DNA of 64,000 bases from CAZVED01 sp964626205 (lineage in GTDB: Bacteria; Patescibacteriota; Patescibacteriia; SG8-24): positions 37,678-101,677 of the forward strand of contig CAZVED010000004.1 of the NCBI GenBank assembly GCA_964626205.1, given 5' to 3'. The stretch's first letter is position 1. Every line of letters starts with the position of its first letter. Position numbers and translations under genes: made by a program. The notes beneath the pieces are model-generated. The model was not told where the DNA came from and did no database searches. It saw nothing but the letters and a program-made list of their open reading frames with translations. Shown here one piece after another: positions 43,017 to 49,393 of this stretch.

Positions 43017-44288
43017 TCAGGATACCGCGCGGAGCCGTACGATTTCGCGCCAGACGCGCTGATCGTTGCGGCCGTAAAGCAGACCTTTGTTGCGCGTTTC
43101 TTTGGTGCCCATGCGGGAGAACATCATGCTTGGCAGGAGCGACTCCGTGCGGAACCCTTCCGCCTCGAACGCCTTCGTGTCGATGCCGTGCTTTTCGAGT
43201 CCGTGGATGTAGAGCGGCATAGCCATCACGATGGGCGCGTCTTTGGCGAGGAGCGGCTTCCATGCTCGCAGGGCCGTTGCATAGAGCTTGGTGAGTTCGT
43301 CGAGTTGGCGTTGCATGGACCCGCGTGACTCCTGCCCGGTCATCGGCGGACCGAGATACGGCTCCGTGACGATGGCATCAATTTCTTCGGGCTTGAGGTG
43401 GTGCATGAGGAGTCGCGCGTCGGACGGGAAGACCTTCGCGGAAATGTTTTCTGCCGCGGCCATGCCCTGCGCGCGGACCCAGTCGAGGTTCTTCAGCGTC
43501 GAGGAAACAGCTTCCGGATTCTTGTCGCTGCCGATGACGTGGCTGAAACCGATGCGTATCGCCTCGGTAAGAATGGTTCCGGATCCGCAGAAGGGATCCA
43601 AGACAGTGATGTCCTTAACCTCCTTCGAGACATGGATGAGGTTGATCATTATGCGCGCGAGCTTCGGTGGAAGCATTCCCTGCACCGGGTCGCGTTGCGG
43701 GCGCCCGAAATCCGCGTGCGAGAAGTCTTCGAACGGCTGTACGACTGTCGTGGTGCCGACGTACATGACGTCCTCTTTGGCGAGTACGACGAATTCCGCA
43801 CCATCGACGAGCATCTTGTTCTTGGCGACAGCGACGGAGGAGAGTGAGGTGCCGGTCTGCGCCTTCACCCAACGCGCGACGGTTCCTGCTCCGCGAAGGA
43901 TCTTTTTCACGCTCATACCGACGTTGCGGAACTTCGTGTTGACGGTCGCGGCATGGCGCTCGGCCTGCGAAGCGGAAAGCGAGTAGACGCTGATTCCGTA
44001 CGTGACGTTGCCGACGTTCGCGACGCGCTCGGACATCCCATCGAGCATGATCTTTTCGAGCGCGTTGGTGTCGAGCGGATAGTCGCCCTCCAGAAGCGTT
44101 CCGATTTTGATGGTGCCGCCCAAGCGGTTCATGAGGCCGGCAACATCAAGGGTGGCCCCGGGAGCGGCTTGGACGATGAGTGCGTGCTTGTAGAGCTCGG
44201 TGATAGTGAAATCATGCCCAGGAAGCAGGGCGATGATTTCCGCTGCAGAGAGGACCGGATTCGAGCCCAAGATGAAGAAGTAGCGCAT
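43017..44288 (-). CDS. Trm11-like / UPF0020 RNA methyltransferase
   Basis: 423 residues from the ATG at 44288. That start is chosen because an extended -10 (TGC-TATACT) ends 9 bp before it, leaving no room for the longer frame (44324). The N-terminal half (about 1-185) is a THUMP-like substrate-binding region, and the C-terminal half a Rossmann methylase. Motif I is DPFCGSGTI (231-239), the acidic SAM-ribose segment is GSDKNPEA, and the catalytic motif IV is TEPYLGPP (308-315) in place of the usual DPPY. This combination fits the Trm11/TrmG10 (tRNA guanosine-N2) group, the probable function. It seems to be translated from a nearly leaderless mRNA. Confidence 0.8.
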   Translation of the reverse strand: MRYFFILGSNPVLSAAEIIALLPGHDFTITELYKHALIVQAAPGATLDVAGLMNRLGGTIKIGTLLEGDYPLDTNALEKIMLDGMSERVANVGNVTYGISVYSLSASQAERHAATVNTKFRNVGMSVKKILRGAGTVARWVKAQTGTSLSSVAVAKNKMLVDGAEFVVLAKEDVMYVGTTTVVQPFEDFSHADFGRPQRDPVQGMLPPKLARIMINLIHVSKEVKDITVLDPFCGSGTILTEAIRIGFSHVIGSDKNPEAVSSTLKNLDWVRAQGMAAAENISAKVFPSDARLLMHHLKPEEIDAIVTEPYLGPPMTGQESRGSMQRQLDELTKLYATALRAWKPLLAKDAPIVMAMPLYIHGLEKHGIDTKAFEAEGFRTESLLPSMMFSRMGTKETRNKGLLYGRNDQRVWREIVRLRAVS

Positions 44289-44296
44289 ATGGGGGG

Positions 44297-44324
44297 AGTA
44301 TAGCAGGTAATTTCCAGCTGTCAC
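44297..44324 (-). promoter_or_regulatory. Promoter of the methylase gene
   Basis: Minus-strand GTGACA (44319-44324), 16-bp spacer ending in TGC, TATACT (44297-44302). The expected transcription start is within about 2 nt of the ATG at 44288. Confidence 0.7.
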
Positions 44325-44333
44325 TATTTAAGC

Positions 44334-44418
44334 TGGTACCCGCATCCAGCCTATTTCCTCCCGCTTATTTTTCGTTTCCGCCTTATTTTGGTACCCGTGT
44401 CCAGCTTAAATCCTCCTG
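44334..44418. repeat. Pair of 30-bp direct repeats upstream of rpsF
   Basis: 44334-44363 and 44389-44418 match at 24 of 30 positions (both contain TGGTACCCG, TCCAGC and TCCTCC), with starts 55 bp apart. They lie between the methylase promoter and the rpsF promoter and could be a regulator-binding site. No known operator is recognised. Confidence 0.55.
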
Positions 44419-44429
44419 ACATTGGACCC

Positions 44430-44458
44430 TTGCAAAGGCTCGGTTCTCATGATACGGT
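44430..44458 (+). promoter_or_regulatory. Promoter of the rpsF-ssb-rpsR operon
   Basis: TTGCAA (44430-44435), 17-bp spacer, TACGGT (44453-44458). The transcript leader would be about 90 nt and contain the structured element 44491-44547. Confidence 0.5.
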
Positions 44459-44490
44459 TCTCCAGCAACGCCAATTTAAGGCGAACTAGT

Positions 44491-44547
44491 CCTTATTTCC
44501 ACGGTCGGCACCTTCGGTGGCGGCCCGCGCGAAGAGCGTGAATAAGG
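44491..44547 (+). promoter_or_regulatory. Structured rpsF leader, candidate S6:S18 autoregulatory element
   Basis: CCTTATT (44491-44497) pairs with AATAAGG (44541-44547), and CACG with CGTG inside it. An inner hairpin (GTCG-CACC / GGTG-CGGC with loop TTC) is followed at once by CCG. S6:S18 leaders in many bacteria combine a hairpin with an adjacent unpaired CCG. The element ends 6 nt before the rpsF ATG, so protein binding would block translation. The assignment is inference from position and shape. Confidence 0.5.
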
Positions 44548-44553
44548 TACGAT

Positions 44554-45033
44554 ATGCAGAAGTACGAACTTCTCTATATCATCCCGGCGAAATTCACCGA
44601 GGATGAGATCAAGGGAATGTCGGACAAGGTCGGCAAGATCGTCTCCGCCAACGGCGGCGAGGGTCTGCAGGCTACGGTGCTCGGACGGCGCAAGCTCGCC
44701 TATCCGATCGACCACGTCCGGAATGGCTACTACGTCATGACTGATTTCTCGGCCGAAGAGGTCGCCATCAGCAAGATCGATCAGGCGCTCCGCCTGTCGA
44801 CGGACGTTCTTCGCCACCTGATCATCAAGAAGGACCCGCAGCTCACGAAGATCCCTGAGTTCGCCCCAGATGGCGACATTCTCAAGAAGGAGGGCGAGGA
44901 AGAGCGTGGTCGCGGCCCTAAGGCTGCAGCTCCGCGCGAACGTCGTCCAGCTCCGGCTCGCGAGAAGGATAAGTTGACGGCGACGCAACTCGACGAGAAG
45001 ATCGACGAGATGCTCACGGAAGAGGTGCAATAA
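44554..45033 (+). CDS. rpsF: 30S ribosomal protein S6, long C-terminal tail
   Basis: 159 residues. The S6 ferredoxin-like core is residues 1-100: MQKYELLYIIPAKFTEDEI, LGRRKLAYPIDHVRNGYYV, LRLSTDVLRHLIIK. A charged, Ala/Pro/Arg-rich tail of about 55 residues follows (PAPAREKDKLTATQLDEKI), longer than in E. coli S6. S6 binds 16S rRNA as a heterodimer with S18, encoded two genes downstream. First gene of the rpsF-ssb-rpsR operon. Confidence 0.95.
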   Translation: MQKYELLYIIPAKFTEDEIKGMSDKVGKIVSANGGEGLQATVLGRRKLAYPIDHVRNGYYVMTDFSAEEVAISKIDQALRLSTDVLRHLIIKKDPQLTKIPEFAPDGDILKKEGEEERGRGPKAAAPRERRPAPAREKDKLTATQLDEKIDEMLTEEVQ

Positions 45034-45116
45034 GCGGCATTTGACGGGGTTTTGCCCTTGTGGCAGATAAGCCCCGGCCCGCTAAGGCCAGTAACCAATT
45101 CATAACGACGAACCGT

Positions 45117-45569
45117 ATGAACCTCAACCGTGCAATGATCATCGGCAACCTCACTCGCGATCCGGAAATGCGCACCACCGCCACCGGTCAGACCGTCGCC
45201 AACTTCGGTGTCGCGACCAACCACGTCTGGAAGGACCAGAGCGGCCAGAAGCAGGAGAAGGCGGAGTTCCACAACATCGTCGCCTGGGGCAAGCTCGCGG
45301 AAATCTGCGGGCAGTACCTCGGTAAGGGCCGCAAGGTCTACGTCGAAGGACGCCTTCAGACGCGCGACTGGGAAGACAAGGAGGGTGGCAAGCGCAAGAC
45401 GACGGAGATCGTCGCTGAGAACATGATTATGCTCGACCGCGGAAACGGAGCAGGTGAAGGTACGGCGGCAGCGGGCGCAACGCGCCGCGCGGTCCCGGCC
45501 GAAGCCGTTCCGATGAACGCTGGCGGCAATGATGCAGAGGAAATCCGGGTCGAAGACATCCCATTCTAA
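45117..45569 (+). CDS. ssb: Single-stranded DNA-binding protein
   Basis: 150 residues. The ATG at 45117 (MNLNRAMIIGNLTRDPEMRT) is chosen; the open frame from a GTG at 45060 adds residues not found in SSB. The OB fold is clear: TGQTVANFGVATNHVWKD, EFHNIVAWGKLAEICGQYL, KGRKVYVEGRLQTRDWED. A Gly/Ala-rich linker leads to the acidic tip AEEIRVEDIPF that docks partner proteins. Placed between rpsF and rpsR as in many bacteria. Confidence 0.97.
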   Translation: MNLNRAMIIGNLTRDPEMRTTATGQTVANFGVATNHVWKDQSGQKQEKAEFHNIVAWGKLAEICGQYLGKGRKVYVEGRLQTRDWEDKEGGKRKTTEIVAENMIMLDRGNGAGEGTAAAGATRRAVPAEAVPMNAGGNDAEEIRVEDIPF

Positions 45570-45570
45570 T

Positions 45571-45822
45571 ATGATGAAGAAGAACCACGGTAACAAATCG
45601 AAACAGCAAGCACGCAAGGATCGGCATTGCTGGTTCTGCGTCAACGGCGTGGACGCCGTCGACTACAAGGACACCAACCGGCTCCGCCGCTACATGTCCT
45701 CGTACGGCAAGATTGTCCCGCGCCGCCGCAGCGGAGTGTGCTCCACGTCGCAGCGCATGCTCGCCACGGCGATCAAGCGCGCGCGCTTCATGGCACTGCT
45801 CCCGTACGTCGCGGAGCGGTAA
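45571..45822 (+). CDS. rpsR: 30S ribosomal protein S18
   Basis: 83 residues from the ATG at 45571, one base after the ssb stop. A basic N-terminus carries a CWFC pair (a C-type S18 zinc-like motif), then VDYKDTNRLRRYMSSYGKIV, PRRRSGVCSTSQRMLATAIK and RARFMALLPYV, the S18 core. Ends the operon; the hairpin at 45838-45869 follows. Confidence 0.95.
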   Translation: MMKKNHGNKSKQQARKDRHCWFCVNGVDAVDYKDTNRLRRYMSSYGKIVPRRRSGVCSTSQRMLATAIKRARFMALLPYVAER

Positions 45823-45837
45823 ACCGCCAAACGACAC

Positions 45838-45869
45838 AAACATGCAGGGGCGCAAGCTCCTGCATGTTT
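45838..45869 (+). terminator. Terminator of the rpsF-ssb-rpsR operon
   Basis: A 14-bp stem 45838-45851 with 45856-45869 (one G-U pair) closed by a GCAA tetraloop; the 3' arm ends in TTT. Confidence 0.75.
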
Positions 45870-45879
45870 CGTACCTTAA

Positions 45880-46043
45880 CCATGTACGTGTTTCCGTACG
45901 ATGGGTCGCAGCCAGACCTGCCCCGCCGACCCGGAATAATCGCTTCTCGCGATTTTCCTTTCGCTCGCCGCGAACGGCTACGCGGCCTAAAGGCCGCGGC
46001 CGCTTCGCGTCTGCGCGGGGTCGTCTGTGCAGGTCTGGCTGCG
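45880..46043 (+). ncRNA. Candidate structured RNA upstream of epmA
   Basis: A GC-rich stretch dominated by nested inverted repeats. The outer stem CGCAGCCAGACCTGC (45907-45921) pairs perfectly with 46029-46043 and is prolonged by CCCGC (45922-45926) with GCGGG (46015-46019). Inside are three hairpins: AATCGC/GCGATT (45938-45954), TTCGC/GCGAA (45960-45974), and CGGC-CGCGGCC/GGCCGCG-GCCG (45975-46002). Another hairpin (45880-45904) lies just before. It resembles none of SRP RNA, tmRNA, RNase P RNA or known riboswitches. It may be an epmA leader element, a small RNA, or a palindromic repeat. Confidence 0.45.
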
Positions 46044-46071
46044 GCCCGCCGCACGGAAACGAAACTTATCG

Positions 46072-47115
46072 ATGCCTCATATGTCCCGATGGCAGGAACT
46101 CAAGAACGACCCGAAGCTCCGTGAGCGCCTCGCGCTCCGTGGACGCGTCATCACCGCGATGCGCGGCTTCTTCGTGTCACGTGGGTTCATAGAGGTAGAG
46201 ACGCCTACCGTCGTGTCATCCCCGGGCATGGAGCCGAACCTCGTGCCGTTCGAGACGCGCGTCACGACAGCCGATGGCCGTTCGTTCGATGCTGGACTCA
46301 TTACGTCGCCAGAGTATTCCATGAAGCGTCTCCTTGCCGCTGGGTACGATCGCATCTTTGAGATCGCGCGCGTGTACCGAAACGTTGAACCTGTCGGAGG
46401 CCTGCACAACCCGGAGTTCACGATGATTGAGTGGTACCGCACGAACGAGGACTACACGGCCATCATGCGTGATACTGAGGAGATGGTTGCAGCAGTCGCC
46501 AAGGAGGTGCTCGGCACCACGACCGTCACGTACCGCGGAGAGACGATTGACCTCACAGCGCCGTGGGAACGACTGAGTGTCGCAGAGGCTTTCACGAAAT
46601 ATGCGGACATGGACCTCGCGGCCGGCATCGACGATTCAGCAGCCTTCATTGCGGAAGCTGTGCGTCGCGGGACAGTGAATGGCGACGAGACCTTTGAGGA
46701 CGCGTTCTTCAAGGTGTTCCTGACGCATATCGAGCCGAAGCTTGGTCGCGGGAGGCCGACCATCTTGTATGACTACCCGCGAAGCATGGCCGCCCTCTCT
46801 AAGGTGAAGGTGGCCGATCCGCGATTCGCTGAGCGGTTCGAGGCCTATATCGCCGGCATTGAGCTGTGCAACGCTTACACCGAGCTCACGGATGCCAAGG
46901 AACAGCGTCAGAGGCTCGTGCAGGAGGCCGAAGAGCGACGCCTGTCCGGTAAAAAGGTGTTCCCCATCGACGAAGATTTCATTGCTGCGGTCGCCGCCAT
47001 GCCCCCATCCGGAGGTATTGCCTTAGGCGTAGACCGTTTGGTACTGTTGCTGGCGGACGCCTCGGATCTACGGGATGTCCTTTATTTTCCAGCCACCGAC
47101 CTCTTCTCACTTTAA
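46072..47115 (+). CDS. epmA: EF-P lysyltransferase EpmA (LysRS-like)
   Basis: 347 residues from the ATG at 46072 (another ATG at 46081). It is a class II lysyl-tRNA synthetase catalytic domain without the N-terminal anticodon-binding OB domain, as in EpmA/GenX. Motif 1 region FIEVETPTVVSSPGMEPNLV; LVPFETR; LITSPEYSMKRLLAAGYDRI; motif 2 FEIARVYRNVE with HNPEFTMIEWYR; GIELCNAYTELTDAKEQRQR; motif 3 GGIALGVDRLVLLL. EpmA attaches beta-lysine to the tip lysine of EF-P. efp follows 32 bp downstream, which supports EpmA over a full LysRS. The EpmB aminomutase is not in the window. Confidence 0.92.
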   Translation: MPHMSRWQELKNDPKLRERLALRGRVITAMRGFFVSRGFIEVETPTVVSSPGMEPNLVPFETRVTTADGRSFDAGLITSPEYSMKRLLAAGYDRIFEIARVYRNVEPVGGLHNPEFTMIEWYRTNEDYTAIMRDTEEMVAAVAKEVLGTTTVTYRGETIDLTAPWERLSVAEAFTKYADMDLAAGIDDSAAFIAEAVRRGTVNGDETFEDAFFKVFLTHIEPKLGRGRPTILYDYPRSMAALSKVKVADPRFAERFEAYIAGIELCNAYTELTDAKEQRQRLVQEAEERRLSGKKVFPIDEDFIAAVAAMPPSGGIALGVDRLVLLLADASDLRDVLYFPATDLFSL

Positions 47116-47147
47116 GCAGAACATCCGAGATATTAAGGTAGACCGAT

Positions 47148-47717
47148 ATGGCAGACACAACAGTACTGAAGAAAGAAGCATTCATCCGGTTCAAGAACAA
47201 TATTTACATGGTCACGGAAGCCCAACATGTGAACCCAGGGAAAGGCAGCGCCTTTACCCGTGTTCGCCTGAAGGACGTCATGACCGGCAAGACGCTCGAG
47301 AACACCTTCAAAACGAGCGAAACCGTCGATCTTGTGGAGATGGACCGTGCCACGTTGCAGTATCTCTACAAGGACGCAATGGGTTACCAGTTCATGGACC
47401 AGAAGACGTACGAGCAGGTCAGCATCGATGCTGAGCTTCTCGGTGACAAGGGTCTGTACCTCAAGGAAGGGACGGAGGTACAGGGGCTTTTCCACGATGG
47501 CCGCGCGATGTCTGTCGAGCTTCCGAAGAAACTCGCGTTCACCATCACGGAGGCAATGCCGGCAGTGAAAGGTGACACATCCTCAGGCCGCGTGCTCAAG
47601 GAGGTCACGCTGGAGACCGGACTTAAGGTTAGCGTTCCAATTTTCATCAGCCAAGGTGAGGTCATCATCGTGAATACGGAGAGCGGCGAGTACGTGGAGC
47701 GCGCAAGCAAAGAGTAA
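47148..47717 (+). CDS. efp: Translation elongation factor P
   Basis: 189 residues in three beta domains. EF-P rescues ribosomes stalled at polyproline. The domain I tip loop is NPGKGSAFTRVRL, with Lys32 in the place of E. coli Lys34, the residue modified by EpmA. Domain II (YLKEGTEVQGLFHDGRAMSV) and domain III (GDTSSGRVLKEVTLETGLKV, VPIFISQGEVIIVNTESGEY) are typical. Same operon as epmA. The giant surface proteins here contain long Pro-rich segments that may depend on EF-P. Confidence 0.97.
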   Translation: MADTTVLKKEAFIRFKNNIYMVTEAQHVNPGKGSAFTRVRLKDVMTGKTLENTFKTSETVDLVEMDRATLQYLYKDAMGYQFMDQKTYEQVSIDAELLGDKGLYLKEGTEVQGLFHDGRAMSVELPKKLAFTITEAMPAVKGDTSSGRVLKEVTLETGLKVSVPIFISQGEVIIVNTESGEYVERASKE

Positions 47718-47720
47718 AAG

Positions 47721-47750
47721 AAAAAGACGGACCGCGAGGTCCGTCTTTTT
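47721..47750. terminator. Bidirectional terminator efp / recA
   Basis: AAAAAGACGGACC (47721-47733) pairs perfectly with GGTCCGTCTTTTT (47738-47750), loop GCGA, between convergent genes. Confidence 0.93.
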
Positions 47751-47758
47751 TGTTGTCG

Positions 47759-48832
47759 TTATGCCGCGAGCTTCATCTCTTCACGCTCCTTGGCGACGAC
47801 AGCTTTGCGGATTTCCTTCATGAGCTTCGGGTTCTCCTTGAGGAATGCCTTAGCCGTTTCGCGTCCGACACCGAGCTTGTGCTCGCCGTATGAGTACGAG
47901 TTGCCGCTCTTCGTGATGACGGTCTTCTCCGTTCCGAGATCCAAGAGATCGCCAGCGATGGAGATTCCTTCGTTGTACATGATGTCGAACGTGCAGGTAC
48001 GGAATGGAGCCGCGACCTTGTTCTTTACGATCTTCACCTTCACCTGGTTGCCGATAATCTTCTCACCGAGCTTGATCTGCGCGGCGCGGCGCACCTCGAT
48101 GCGGACGGACGAGTAGAACTTGAGCGCGTTACCGCCGGTCGTGGTCTCCGGGTTGCCGAAGACGATACCGATCTTCATGCGCGTTTGGTTGATGAAGATG
48201 ACGGTGGTGTTGGTCTTGGAGACGATGCCGGTGAGCTTGCGAAGAGCCTGGCTCATGAGGCGTGCCTGGAGACCCATGTGTTGGTCGCCCATCTCGCCTT
48301 CGATTTCCGCTTTCGGAACGAGCGCTGCGACAGAGTCGACGACAACGACATCTACTGCGCCAGAGCGCACGAGCGTCTCGGTGATCTCGAGCGCTTGCTC
48401 GCCGGTGTCCGGCTGGGAGATGAGGAGCTCGTTGATGTTCACGCCGATCTTCTGCGCGTACTGCGGGTCGAGCGCGTGCTCGGCATCGACGAATGCCGCG
48501 GAGCCGCCCATCTTCTGCACTTCGGAGATGACGTGCTGCGCGAGCGTCGTTTTGCCAGATGCTTCCGGTCCGTAGATTTCGATGACGCGACCGCGGGGGA
48601 CTCCGCCGATACCAAGCGCGAGGTCGAGCGAGAGGCAGCCGGTCGGGATGGAGTCCACGTCACCATGCTTCTGTTCGCCGAGCTTCATGATGCTACCTTC
48701 GCCGAAGCGTTGCTTGATCTGCTCGATTGCAGCGCCGACGGCTTGCGTGCGGTTCTCTTGTTTCTTGGTCGCCTCTTTTGTCTCTGCAGAAACCTCGGCT
48801 TCCTCAGCTTTTTCCTTCGTTTTTGTGGCCAT
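47759..48832 (-). CDS. recA: Recombinase RecA
   Basis: 357 residues. The start is at 48832 (MATKTKEKAEEAEVSAETKE); the longer open frame crosses the promoter. A charged N-terminal extension of about 25 residues precedes the family start. Walker A GPEASGKT (88-95), the VVVDSVAALVPKAEIEGE Walker B region, loop L1 MGDQHMGLQARLMSQALRK, and loop L2 after INQTRMKIGIVFGNPETTTG. It performs homologous strand exchange and promotes LexA self-cleavage. Upstream are a TGG-TATACT promoter and a GTTC-N7-GTTC repeat. Confidence 0.97.
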   Translation of the reverse strand: MATKTKEKAEEAEVSAETKEATKKQENRTQAVGAAIEQIKQRFGEGSIMKLGEQKHGDVDSIPTGCLSLDLALGIGGVPRGRVIEIYGPEASGKTTLAQHVISEVQKMGGSAAFVDAEHALDPQYAQKIGVNINELLISQPDTGEQALEITETLVRSGAVDVVVVDSVAALVPKAEIEGEMGDQHMGLQARLMSQALRKLTGIVSKTNTTVIFINQTRMKIGIVFGNPETTTGGNALKFYSSVRIEVRRAAQIKLGEKIIGNQVKVKIVKNKVAAPFRTCTFDIMYNEGISIAGDLLDLGTEKTVITKSGNSYSYGEHKLGVGRETAKAFLKENPKLMKEIRKAVVAKEREEMKLAA

Positions 48833-48941
48833 AGTGATGTGGTTATGAGTGACGCGCCGGTAACCTAATGGTACCTCTTTAAACGCGCAAGTTCGACGTG
48901 CCGTGTGGTGGTACATGCTTCCTCCACGCGGTGACGAGAGG

Positions 48942-48970
48942 AGTATACCACACATGTTCGGTTTCTGTTC
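48942..48970 (-). promoter_or_regulatory. recA promoter with possible LexA-type direct repeat
   Basis: Minus-strand TGG-TATACT, -10 at 48942-48947. In the -35 region is GTTC (48956-48959), 7 nt, GTTC (48967-48970), the GTTC-N7-GTTC form known for alphaproteobacterial LexA. Binding would cover the -35 region and block transcription. The leader is about 100 nt. Operator role is inference. Confidence 0.45.
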
Positions 48971-49339
48971 GGGTAGCTTGGGGATAAGTAAAAATATCGT
49001 GTTGAGTTGGTCCGTGCAGAGATCTTTGCGAGCGGAAAATTTTGAAAACGAAAAATGAGACTCGAAACTCGGTGCTTGACGTCGAAGAAAGGAAGTCATT
49101 CAAGGGCTGTGGACTTCTTATTTATTTATCCCCAGTGTTTATAACTTTTTGGGTATTTAGAAACAGTGAAATCGAAAACAAAAAATGCCATTCACCCATC
49201 TGTGCTTAATGAGATCAAATAAAGAGAGGTGGTTGTTTTTTGAATGAGCTTAAATCTTCATATATCCACAAGTTATCAACATCTTTGCTAATCACACGTT
49301 AGAGCAGGATTTTTATGAGTTAGACAGGTAGTTTTCCCA
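48971..49339. other. AT-rich intergenic region with DnaA-box-like 9-mers
   Basis: About 370 bp without a gene. Four 9-mers differ from TTATCCACA (or its complement) by a single base: TGGGGATAA (48979-48987), TTATCCCCA (49126-49134), ATATCCACA (49262-49270) and TTATCAACA (49273-49281). It separates recA from the giant surface gene and ends in the latter's promoter. Confidence 0.6.
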
Positions 49340-49368
49340 TTGAAAATAAGCTTATTTTCTGCTAAAAT
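49340..49368 (+). promoter_or_regulatory. Promoter of the second giant surface gene
   Basis: TTGAAA (49340-49345), 17-bp spacer ending in TGC, TAAAAT (49363-49368). Shares 21 bp of spacer and -10 with the promoter at 15787-15815. Confidence 0.8.
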
Positions 49369-49393
49369 AAGAGCAAATAAAGGAGGAAGTATT

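Noticed and set aside
45880..46043. SRP RNA, tmRNA or RNase P RNA
   Set aside because: No GGAA-type SRP loop, no tRNA-like domain, and too short with none of the conserved RNase P segments.
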